From Parabacteroides sp. PF5-9 (GTDB taxonomy: Bacteria > Bacteroidota > Bacteroidia > Bacteroidales > Tannerellaceae): 43,583 bases of DNA. The stretch's first letter is position 1; the number at the start of each line of letters is the position of its first letter. Of this stretch, positions 15,891 through 23,471 are shown in pieces. A program made the position numbers and the translations under genes. The stretch covers positions 1-43,583 of the forward strand of contig NZ_JARXWG010000031.1 of the NCBI RefSeq assembly GCF_029893105.1. The letters are read 5' to 3'. The notes below the pieces were generated by a model. The model made no database searches, was not told the origin of the DNA, and worked only from the letters and a program-made list of their open reading frames with translations.

Positions 15891-18356
15891 ATGAGATTAT
15901 CGGAACTGCAAACCGGCGATAAAGGCGTCATTATTAAAGTGCTCGGACGTGGCGCTTTTCGTAAGCGAATCATAGAGATGGGTTTTATTCGGGGAAAAGA
16001 GGTTGAAGTGATCAATAACGCACCCCTGAAAGATCCGATTCATTATCGGATAATGGGATATGATGTCTCGTTACGTCGAAGTGATGCTGCGTTGATAGAG
16101 GTCGTCAGTATCAACGAATTGAATGAAAAGAAGCCTGTTGCTGAAAACGGATCAAACAGATCGAATGCCAGTTTTCCTTCCGATGAACAGATCCATGCAG
16201 TCGCGTTAGACAAACGGAAAATTATCAATGTAGCCTTGGTCGGAAACCCGAATAGTGGGAAGACTTCGCTATTTAATTTTGCTTCCGGAGCACATGAACA
16301 TGTGGGAAATTACAGTGGGGTCACTGTAGATGCCAAAGGAGGAACATTTAAGCAGAGCGGTTATACTTTTCGTATTGTTGACCTTCCCGGAACATATTCG
16401 TTGTCGGCCTATTCCCCAGAAGAATTATATGTTCGCCACCACTTAAACGAAGAACATCCGGATGTGGTCATTAATGTGGTAGACGCCTCTAACCTGGAAC
16501 GGAATCTATACCTGACAACGCAATTAATCGATATGGATGTGCGAATGGTTCTTGCTCTGAATATGTATGATGAGTTGCAGAAGCAGGGAAATAAGTTTGA
16601 CCATGAAGCATTGGCTACATTAATCGGTGCGCCTATTGTTCCGACTATCAGTAAAACAGGCTTTGGTATTAAAGCACTTTTCGACCGGGTGATCAAAGTC
16701 TATGAAGAAGAAGATCCCGTGATCCGGCATATTCATATCAATTATGGAGAAGAACTAGAGAAAGGGATAAAAAGCGTCCGGAATTCATTACGGGAAAACG
16801 GACAGGTGCCGCGTCATTATTCAAAACGTAACCTGTCTATCAAACTCTTGGAAGGAGATCAGGAGACAGAATCGTTTGTCTTAACTCTGCCTGATTCCGA
16901 TAAAATCTTGAATACCCGTGATGAAAGTGTACGGCAGATCGAAGAGATACGCAAAGAAGATTGTGAGACAGCCTTTACCGATGCGCGTTACGGTTTTATT
17001 TCAGGAGCTTTACAAGAGACATATGAACAAAATGAAATACAAAAAGTAAGTAATACACGGATCATTGATCTTTTTGTGACCAATAAAGTGTTAGGCTTTC
17101 CGATCTTTATCCTGTTTATGTGGGTCATGTTCGAAGCTACTTTTCGTTTGGGTGCATACCCGATGGAATGGATAGAAGCATTGGTTGAGGCCTTTGGGGA
17201 TTTTGTGCGTCAACATATGGCAGAAGGATCTCTTAAAGACCTGTTAGTAGACGGAATTATCGGTGGAGTAGGTGGGGTTATCGTTTTTCTTCCCAACATA
17301 CTCATCTTATACTTTTTTATCTCCTTTATGGAAGATTCCGGTTATATGGCCAGGGCTGCTTTTATCATGGATAAGATCATGCATAAGATGGGATTGCATG
17401 GAAAATCGTTTATCCCTTTAGTCATGGGATTTGGTTGTAATGTTCCGGCAATTATGGCAACACGCACAATCGAAAGCCGTAACAGCCGGATGATAACCAT
17501 GTTGATTAATCCGTTGATGAGTTGTAGCGCCCGACTTCCGGTGTATGTATTATTGGCGGGTGCGTTCTTCCCGGATCATGCCGGTTTGGTTCTTTTCTCG
17601 CTTTATGCAACGGGAATTGCTTTAGCTGTCGTTATGGCGCGGTTGTTTAAACGTTTTCTTTTTAAGAAAGAAGAACTACCTTTTGTGATGGAACTTCCGC
17701 CTTATCGGATGCCTACGGCGAAATCGATTTTAATCCACATGTGGGAGAAAGCACGACAATACCTGCGTAAAATGGGGGGAGTGATATTGATCGCTTCAAT
17801 CATTATCTGGTTTTTGGGTTACTTCCCGCGTGAAACGGAAAACTCGGAAAGATTTGATCAGCAGATCGCTTTGATAGAGACACAACCTGAAACAGAGGAA
17901 CGTGTTGAGATAATTGCCGAGATCGAACGGTTAAAAATGATGGATCATCAGGAAAATTCATATATCGGAAAGATGGGACAGCTTATTCAACCGGTCATGG
18001 CTCCTCTTGGATTCGATTGGAAAATGAGTGTGGGAGTTTTAACCGGAATGGCCGCAAAAGAGGTTGTTGTAAGTACTTTAAGCGTGTTGTATACCGGAGA
18101 AGAGGAAGAGAGCCAATCCCTTTCTGATCGACTGAAAAAGGATATGTATGCCGATGGAACTCCTGTTTTTACCCCATTGGTTGCATTGAGCCTGATGCTT
18201 TTTGTCTTAATCTATTTCCCTTGTGTCGCTACGGTTACAGCTGTAGCAAGAGAGTCTGGTTCGTGGAAATGGGGATTCTTTTTAATTGGCTATACCTGTA
18301 TATTGGCGTGGATAGTCTCCTTTGTCGTTTATCAGGTAGGTAGTCTGTTTCTTTAA
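15891..18356 (+). CDS. feoB: Ferrous iron transport protein, FeoA-FeoB fusion
   Basis: An 821-residue fusion. Residues 1-75 form a FeoA SH3-like domain (MRLSELQTGDKGVIIKVLG, then RIIEMGFIRGKEVEV). A short linker leads to the FeoB G domain: G1 GNPNSGKTS at 118-126, G3 DLPGTYSL, G4 NMYD. The C-terminal membrane domain has two Gate regions with the conserved VMGFGCNVPA and NPLMSCSARLPVY cysteines. It imports Fe(II) across the inner membrane under low-oxygen conditions. The FeoA-FeoB fusion is usual in Bacteroidetes. A small Cys-rich FeoB partner follows 46 bp downstream. Confidence 0.97.
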   Translation: MRLSELQTGDKGVIIKVLGRGAFRKRIIEMGFIRGKEVEVINNAPLKDPIHYRIMGYDVSLRRSDAALIEVVSINELNEKKPVAENGSNRSNASFPSDEQIHAVALDKRKIINVALVGNPNSGKTSLFNFASGAHEHVGNYSGVTVDAKGGTFKQSGYTFRIVDLPGTYSLSAYSPEELYVRHHLNEEHPDVVINVVDASNLERNLYLTTQLIDMDVRMVLALNMYDELQKQGNKFDHEALATLIGAPIVPTISKTGFGIKALFDRVIKVYEEEDPVIRHIHINYGEELEKGIKSVRNSLRENGQVPRHYSKRNLSIKLLEGDQETESFVLTLPDSDKILNTRDESVRQIEEIRKEDCETAFTDARYGFISGALQETYEQNEIQKVSNTRIIDLFVTNKVLGFPIFILFMWVMFEATFRLGAYPMEWIEALVEAFGDFVRQHMAEGSLKDLLVDGIIGGVGGVIVFLPNILILYFFISFMEDSGYMARAAFIMDKIMHKMGLHGKSFIPLVMGFGCNVPAIMATRTIESRNSRMITMLINPLMSCSARLPVYVLLAGAFFPDHAGLVLFSLYATGIALAVVMARLFKRFLFKKEELPFVMELPPYRMPTAKSILIHMWEKARQYLRKMGGVILIASIIIWFLGYFPRETENSERFDQQIALIETQPETEERVEIIAEIERLKMMDHQENSYIGKMGQLIQPVMAPLGFDWKMSVGVLTGMAAKEVVVSTLSVLYTGEEEESQSLSDRLKKDMYADGTPVFTPLVALSLMLFVLIYFPCVATVTAVARESGSWKWGFFLIGYTCILAWIVSFVVYQVGSLFL

Positions 18357-18402
18357 AATAGGCTTTGTATTGAGCCTTCGCTTATTTTAAAAATATATAT
18401 CT

Positions 18403-18549
18403 ATGTGGCAGGATGTTGTAGTCATAAGTATCGGTATTATAGTTGTAGCTTATATAGGTTATAAGGTATATCGAATGTTTACCAAATCCAAATCAACAGA
18501 TCCCTGTGTCGGCTGTTGTGGTTGTTCTATAAAAAACATAAAAAAATAA
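18403..18549 (+). CDS. FeoB-associated Cys-rich membrane protein
   Basis: A 48-residue ORF beginning MWQDVVVISIGIIVVAYIGY: residues 4-23 are one membrane helix, followed by a basic turn and a Cys-rich tail CVGCCGC. This is the pattern of the FeoB-associated Cys-rich family, encoded directly after feoB in many Bacteroidetes and Firmicutes and thought to act like FeoC or to bind iron at the pore. The gene lies 46 bp downstream of feoB on the same strand. It is short enough to be missed by automatic calling. Confidence 0.88.
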   Translation: MWQDVVVISIGIIVVAYIGYKVYRMFTKSKSTDPCVGCCGCSIKNIKK

Positions 18550-18710
18550 GCTCACAGAATATTTTCTCTAATCTTTCTATCCTGTATGATTCATAAGAAA
18601 AATGGAGTAGGACAACACCTTCTCCCCCTTTGGCAGTGCAGTCCTGTGAACGAATCGAAACAAAACCCGTAACGTCGCTATCGGTTTATTTGAAGCATAC
18701 GGAACACTTT

Positions 18711-18800
18711 TCTGTTAGAGGTACCTCTAAATTGTTTTAGACGTACCTCTAAATCGATTTACACGTACCTCTAAACGGATTTAGACGTACCTCTAACAGA
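18711..18800. repeat. 22-bp-period palindromic repeat array 1
   Basis: GTACCTCT starts at 18721, 18743, 18765 and 18787, exactly 22 bp apart. The array is closed by perfect 14-base inverted ends (TCTGTTAGAGGTAC 18711-18724; GTACCTCTAACAGA 18787-18800). Each junction is a near-palindrome TTTAGAcGTACcTCTAAA. The design is: left arm of 10 bases, GTAC, three 22-bp units, right arm complementary to the left arm. The array at 43335-43430 has the same design with unrelated sequence. Confidence 0.9.
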
Positions 18801-19120
18801 AAACAGAGGTAGGTGTTACATAAAAACAGTCAGAATAATCTGTTTATATCCATAGGATGATGTTGAAAAACGAGGTAGACTTTTTCTGTTTTCTTTGTTT
18901 TTACTGTTTGTAGGACGTTTGTTCTTGAAACAGGTCTTTGTCGTGATCTTGGTGAAGGTATTTTACATTTATATATATAATGTATGATAAATAAATTTTA
19001 TATGCTAATAGATTGAATTTATTGATAATTTTATTGATTTGTATCTTTTGTTTTGTATATTGAATTAAAGAATGTGTTAGGATTGTTGATTTTTTTGTTG
19101 TTGTAAAAATAAAATTATAC

Positions 19121-19198
19121 AATAAGTTGTATAATCTGTTCATATAGTTGTAAAAACTAAAACTGACAACTTGAATAAGTTGTAAATTCTGTTCATAT
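19121..19198. repeat. 25-base direct repeats upstream of the ECF sigma gene
   Basis: AATAAGTTGTA..TCTGTTCATAT occurs at 19121-19145 and 19174-19198 (25 bases, two mismatches), with start-to-start spacing of 53 bp, 175-252 bp before the sigma-factor ATG. They could be regulator sites or a local duplication. Confidence 0.6.
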
Positions 19199-19260
19199 TT
19201 GAGTAAATAGGTATTAAAAATCAGAAAGTTGACTTTTTATTAAATTCTCATTCTTGTAAG

Positions 19261-19292
19261 TTGTCTCGGTTTGAATACTCTTGTTATATTTG
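19261..19292 (+). promoter_or_regulatory. Promoter of the ECF sigma factor gene
   Basis: TTG at 19261-19263, 21 bases, then TATATTTG at 19285-19292. It leaves a leader of about 70 AT-rich bases before the ATG. The box is of the housekeeping type, so autoregulation by the ECF factor is not indicated. Confidence 0.55.
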
Positions 19293-19372
19293 TATATGCT
19301 TGCTGATAAAAATATATTTTATGTAAGATAAAAATAAAATTATATAGATTGTTTAATTAAAACCAAAGAAGT

Positions 19373-19888
19373 ATGAACGCACTGCAATTTCAGAAAAAAT
19401 TATTAGGAATTCAAGACAACATGTTAAACTTTGCTTTAATGCTAACAGCCAACAAGGATGATGCTCAGGATCTATTACAAGATACGACCTTGAAAGTCTT
19501 GAATAATCAGGACAAATTTGTTGATAATGTAAATTTTAAAGGTTGGGTGATGACTATTATGCGTAACCTTTTTATTAACAATTATCATAGAGTCATTCGC
19601 ACGCAAACGATTATCGATCAGGGAGCAGATGTCTACAACTTGGAAGTGATGAGTGAATCAGGGTATGATTCTCCGGATGGTTCATACCAGTTGCAGGAGA
19701 TCAACAAAGCGATAGAAAATTTGAGTAATGAGTTGCGTACTCCTTTCTCGTTGTTCTTGAGTGGGTATAAATATAACGAGATAGCAGAAAAATTAAATAT
19801 ACCATTAGGCACAGTAAAGAGCCGTATCTTTTTTGCTCGTCAGGAGTTACAAAGTAATTTAAAAGATTTTAGAAATAATTTAGATTGA
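19373..19888 (+). CDS. RNA polymerase ECF-type sigma-70 factor
   Basis: A 171-residue sigma factor with only regions 2 and 4, as in the extracytoplasmic-function class. Region 2 spans about residues 12-78 (DDAQDLLQDTTLKVL, then FKGWVMTIMRNLFINNYHR for promoter melting), and region 4 about 112-165 (YNEIAEKLNIPLGTVKSRIF as the -35-binding helix-turn-helix). No anti-sigma factor or SusC/SusD genes lie beside it, unlike most Bacteroidetes ECF factors, which makes it an orphan possibly controlled at expression level or by a distant partner. A monocistronic layout is supported by its own promoter and a strong terminator 31 bp downstream. Confidence 0.95.
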   Translation: MNALQFQKKLLGIQDNMLNFALMLTANKDDAQDLLQDTTLKVLNNQDKFVDNVNFKGWVMTIMRNLFINNYHRVIRTQTIIDQGADVYNLEVMSESGYDSPDGSYQLQEINKAIENLSNELRTPFSLFLSGYKYNEIAEKLNIPLGTVKSRIFFARQELQSNLKDFRNNLD

Positions 19889-19918
19889 AGATGAAGGTTC
19901 TTTTTAATAGTCATGTTT

Positions 19919-19952
19919 AATCCGCTTAATCGATGTATTAAGCGGATTTTTT
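19919..19952 (+). terminator. Rho-independent terminator of the sigma factor gene
   Basis: A perfect 12-bp stem (AATCCGCTTAAT 19919-19930 with ATTAAGCGGATT 19937-19948), loop CGATGT, followed by a T run to 19952. It lies just after the sigma gene and separates it from the convergent hydrolase gene. Confidence 0.9.
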
Positions 19953-19985
19953 ATTGGAAAAGTTTCTAAACAAATTTCAGTAAGG

Positions 19986-21356
19986 CTACTCTTCTTTTGT
20001 GAAAATCCGTTCTCCACCTCCTCGTTTTATGGATAACTGTTTTTGACTTGCGTTGAATTCAAAAAATATACCTGGAGGATCTATTTTAAATTTATTAGTG
20101 GCGGTTGCTTCAAGTGGAATAGCGGATTGAGCATTCTGTTGCATGCAAAGTGTTGTTCCATCTCTGATAATTATAAATTTCACAGGTGCTTCCGGATTTG
20201 AATAGGTACCAATATATTGGTCAAGAATTTCCGGATCAACGACCATTGCTTCAAAAGAGGGGATTGCAAATGGCTTATTCCAATAAATATCAAAAACTCC
20301 GTCTATAATTTTTGTTACAGGGTATACTTTTGCATTTGTCGTGTAAGCAAGCGTTAGGTTTTCTTCCGGTGAATAAACCAACCAGGATCCGAAATTATCG
20401 ATTCCACCAGCATGACCATAGAATGTTTTGTCATGATATATAAAGGCTTCCATACCTAACTGTTTTTGCATCATCAGATCAAGACTTTCCTTCGAAACAA
20501 TTCTGCCGGCAAACAATGCCTGTATAAATTGAGTCAGATCGGCTGGTGTCGAAATAATCGCCCCTGCAGCACTCGGAATACTTAAATGTGTTTCAACATT
20601 TTGTTGCCAGCGACCAAAATAGCTGTAGGAATGACATTCGTTTTGGCTTACATCTATATATCCGGTACCCAGATAAGTGTCCGACAGTTTAATTTTTGAA
20701 GTGATTCTTTCGCTCAGCGCTTCCTGATAAGATTTCCCGGTTATTTTTTCGATGATATAGCCTAAGAGGATATACCCCGAGTTGCTATATCCATATTGTG
20801 TATCCGGTTCAAAATCCGGAGTGCTTTTGGCGATTAATGCAAGCTTTTCATCATTTGTTATTGGTTTTGTTTTAGAATCTTCTCCTCTGCCTACATTAGG
20901 AATACCACTACGATGCGCGAGTATTTGAAGGATTGTAATTTTTCCACTATTGGGTATCTGGGGGAAAAAGGTGTCCAATGTATCGTTCAGTGTTAATTTG
21001 CCTTCTTCGATGAGTTGAAAGATCATTGCGCCAGTGAACATTTTGGTAATCGAACCGATGCGGTATCGTGTTTCTGTAGTTAAGGGTATCTTCTCTTGTT
21101 CATTAATTTGGCTATAACCGATTATACGGGAATAAACAATGTTGCTGCTTTCTGTTATAAGCATATTTCCCATCGCTTTATTTTTTTCGGAGAGTTGATT
21201 AAAGAAAAGATCAAGTTTGCTTTTATCAACTGTTTGTGTGTGACCTGTAACGAAAAATAGCGATGAAATCAGCAATAATAAAGTTTTTTTTAGACCTATG
21301 ATTCTCGTTGATAAACTGTAAGTCTGTAATGCGATTGTTCTTTTGTCCTTTACCAT
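19986..21356 (-). CDS. Serine hydrolase, beta-lactamase/S12 peptidase family
   Basis: The 456-residue protein has a basic N terminus, a hydrophobic signal segment (KKTLLLLISSLFFVTG, about 23-38) and a penicillin-binding-protein-type domain. Motifs are S102-I-T-K105 (nucleophile and Lys), Y190-S-N192, and HAG in FYGHAGGIDNFG. This is the class C/AmpH-like group, whose members include D-aminopeptidases, esterases and peptidoglycan-processing enzymes. A C-terminal lipocalin-like region (about 370-456) is typical. Motifs alone do not show beta-lactam hydrolysis, and resistance should not be inferred. It is monocistronic, with a promoter at 21450-21479. Confidence 0.9.
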   Translation of the reverse strand: MVKDKRTIALQTYSLSTRIIGLKKTLLLLISSLFFVTGHTQTVDKSKLDLFFNQLSEKNKAMGNMLITESSNIVYSRIIGYSQINEQEKIPLTTETRYRIGSITKMFTGAMIFQLIEEGKLTLNDTLDTFFPQIPNSGKITILQILAHRSGIPNVGRGEDSKTKPITNDEKLALIAKSTPDFEPDTQYGYSNSGYILLGYIIEKITGKSYQEALSERITSKIKLSDTYLGTGYIDVSQNECHSYSYFGRWQQNVETHLSIPSAAGAIISTPADLTQFIQALFAGRIVSKESLDLMMQKQLGMEAFIYHDKTFYGHAGGIDNFGSWLVYSPEENLTLAYTTNAKVYPVTKIIDGVFDIYWNKPFAIPSFEAMVVDPEILDQYIGTYSNPEAPVKFIIIRDGTTLCMQQNAQSAIPLEATATNKFKIDPPGIFFEFNASQKQLSIKRGGGERIFTKEE

Positions 21357-21449
21357 AATGAGTTGAATTTTAGTTTGTGATACTCGTTTTTTTGTGACTT
21401 CTATATAAATCGTTCTTGTGATTCTTTAAAAAGAAAGAACTTTGGAATG

Positions 21450-21479
21450 CAAAGTTAATTGTATTTGTTGAAAAACAAA
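21450..21479 (-). promoter_or_regulatory. Promoter of the S12 serine hydrolase gene
   Basis: On the minus strand: TTTG at 21479-21476, 18 bases, TAACTTTG at 21457-21450. The leader to the ATG at 21356 would be about 85 bases. Confidence 0.55.
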
Positions 21480-21569
21480 GGAAAACTAAAAAAATCACGA
21501 TCCGGTTCTAAAAAGAGAGAGGACGAGAGAACGCAAATAGGAGGGAGGTTTTGTTATAGGGTATTTACG

Positions 21570-23240
21570 TTATTTACTGCATACATTATATATAAGGCTT
21601 ATATTTTTATTCTGCAGAAAAATAGTCAGTAAGTAATGGCCATTGGAAAGAGGGTCTATGGCCGTCTGTTTTTCTATTATTTTCCTATTCAATCCATGTC
21701 GGATAAGAAACTCTTTATCTTGTGCGATTTGGTAGAGCAATTGCTTTTTCCTTTTTTTATCGATTTGCTCTTCCCAGAATCCTTGTGGTCGACGACTGAA
21801 ATGAGAGTAATAATCTGTACGCAGGGTTTCGAAAAGGTTTATACCTTTGGTTTGCAGGAAATGATTGAAGTAGCGGAAAAGATCCTCCAGTTGATAACCG
21901 TGATGAGGATATGCGTTTGTTTTGTAAAATTGACCGATTTCATCGAATAATTCGAAATATTTCCCTGGGTAGTATTTGGTCAATAAGGTGTCCATTGTCA
22001 ATGAAAACCGACCGCTGTTCCAGAATTTTTCCAATGCATGCTCCGCATCATGTATGCGTGTCAGATCATCTGCGGATAAATCAGCATTGCATATGATCTC
22101 GTAAGGAGCAGTTTCTTTGTAGTAGTATCCATATTGTTTGGCATTACGTCTTAAATTTGTGCCTCTGAGCATTTTGAGAAAGCCAAGTTGTACCTCTTTG
22201 GCTTTCAATTCAAATACATCATTGAAGGATTTTCTGAATCTGTCGAAAGTCTCATAAGGCAGACCGGCAATAAGATCGAGATGCAGATCTATTTTTTCTC
22301 CCTCCATGATTTTTTTTACATTTTTTGATAATAACGGGAAATCTTGTTTTCGGTTGACAGCCCTGTTTGTTGGTTCGTAAGTCGACTGGATACCGATCTC
22401 GAAGCGGAAGTAGTTTTTGGGTAGATCGTTGTTTAGGTAATCGATAATTTCATCAGAAAGTAAATCGGCATAAATCTCAAATTGACAACTTAGGTTTGAC
22501 CGGTAGTGCTGTATCAGATAATCAAAAATAGCCTTTGTATGCGTTTTATTCAGGTTAAAAGTCCGGTCGAGGAATTTAATTTGGTGGGCATTGTTTTGTA
22601 TCAGGTAATCCAGATTCTTGAATATATAATCCTGAGGAAAATAACGCACCCCTTTTTCCAAAGAAGACAGACAATATTGGCATTGATATGGGCAGCCACG
22701 TGAGGTCTCGAAATAAACAAGTTTATGCTGCACCTCTTCTTTATCCATATCCAACATATAGGGAGAGGGCAATGAGGCCAATCGGTTCAGATCGGCCTGC
22801 GCAATGGTTTTACTGATATGCCCGGCAAAAGATACTCCTTCGATTAAGGGTGAAGAGTGATCTTGTATCGCTTGCAACAATTCACCTAAGACGAATTCAC
22901 CTTCGCCACTAATGATATAATCCACAGGCCAGTTCTCCAGAAAGAATGCAGGTTCGTGTGATACTTCAGGACCTCCCAATAGAATAATCAATTCCGGTTT
23001 TCTATTTTTCAGGATAGCAACCAATTCACTTGTTGGATTTACATTCCATATGGATACACTTATTCCAAGAACGGTGCAGTCAGAAGCCAATATATTGTCG
23101 GCAATCTTTTCGATACTCTCTTTGATGGTATATTCCTGAATCGTCAGATCGAATGATTCCTTATTCGCCACATATAGCCAACGCAAAGCGAGAGATGTAT
23201 GAATATATTTGGCATTAAGTGTGGTAAGAACTGTTTTCAT
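21570..23240 (-). CDS. B12-binding-domain radical SAM protein (DUF4080 type)
   Basis: The 556-residue protein has an N-terminal B12-binding-like Rossmann domain (residues 1-130) and a radical SAM domain with the 4Fe-4S motif C183-x3-C187-x2-C190 (RGCPYQCQYC). A C-terminal extension of about 200 residues corresponds to DUF4080. The classic cobalamin lower-ligand motif DxHxxG is not seen in the N-terminal domain, so the domain may bind cobalamin base-on or not at all. Related proteins perform methylations and other radical chemistry; the substrate is unknown. It is divergent from the alpha-2-macroglobulin gene. Confidence 0.92.
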   Translation of the reverse strand: MKTVLTTLNAKYIHTSLALRWLYVANKESFDLTIQEYTIKESIEKIADNILASDCTVLGISVSIWNVNPTSELVAILKNRKPELIILLGGPEVSHEPAFFLENWPVDYIISGEGEFVLGELLQAIQDHSSPLIEGVSFAGHISKTIAQADLNRLASLPSPYMLDMDKEEVQHKLVYFETSRGCPYQCQYCLSSLEKGVRYFPQDYIFKNLDYLIQNNAHQIKFLDRTFNLNKTHTKAIFDYLIQHYRSNLSCQFEIYADLLSDEIIDYLNNDLPKNYFRFEIGIQSTYEPTNRAVNRKQDFPLLSKNVKKIMEGEKIDLHLDLIAGLPYETFDRFRKSFNDVFELKAKEVQLGFLKMLRGTNLRRNAKQYGYYYKETAPYEIICNADLSADDLTRIHDAEHALEKFWNSGRFSLTMDTLLTKYYPGKYFELFDEIGQFYKTNAYPHHGYQLEDLFRYFNHFLQTKGINLFETLRTDYYSHFSRRPQGFWEEQIDKKRKKQLLYQIAQDKEFLIRHGLNRKIIEKQTAIDPLSNGHYLLTIFLQNKNISLIYNVCSK

Positions 23241-23262
23241 GTTTGATTGCTTTCTGCGACAG

Positions 23263-23270
23263 CAAAGATA
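23263..23270 (-). promoter_or_regulatory. Possible promoter -7 box of the radical SAM gene
   Basis: TATCTTTG on the minus strand at 23270-23263, 22 bases before the ATG at 23240. No -33 TTG is seen at the expected distance. Confidence 0.4.
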
Positions 23271-23418
23271 ATTAGTGTTTAGGGATTAGGGGTTATCCCT
23301 GTGCAGAAAAAGGTTTACACTATCGATCAATAATAGATAGTAAGGTACAAATAAACCGACGAATCGTTTTGTTTTTTTTACGCATAGACACAGATTAGAT
23401 GAATTTTCATTGAAAATA

Positions 23419-23448
23419 TTGTAATTACCAAACCGCGTCTTATCTTTG
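23419..23448 (+). promoter_or_regulatory. Promoter of the alpha-2-macroglobulin-pbpC operon
   Basis: TTG at 23419-23421, 19 bases, then TATCTTTG at 23441-23448, a full match to the Bacteroidetes pattern. The transcript would start about 15 bases before the ATG at 23472. Confidence 0.65.
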
Positions 23449-23471
23449 TTTACAATTAAATCCTGATCATT

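Larger units (their letters stand above)
18550..19372. other. Gene-free AT-rich region with repeats
   Basis: An 823-bp stretch with no credible gene. It holds the 22-bp-period array (18711-18800), a pair of 25-base direct repeats (19121-19145 and 19174-19198) and the sigma-factor promoter (19261-19292). From about 18940 to 19372 it is very AT-rich. Confidence 0.6.

Noticed and set aside
18711-18800. CRISPR array
   Set aside because: Repeats are contiguous with 22-bp period and no unique spacers, and no cas genes are present; the second array at 43335-43430 is rejected for the same reason.
18901-19143. 80-codon minus-strand open frame
   Set aside because: It lies in very AT-rich DNA, is dominated by Ile, Asn, Lys and Tyr as expected from base composition, overlaps a direct repeat, and has no promoter or recognisable domain.
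19986-21356. Beta-lactam resistance gene
   Set aside because: SxxK, YxN and HxG are shared with peptidases and esterases of the S12/AmpH group; nothing shows lactamase activity.
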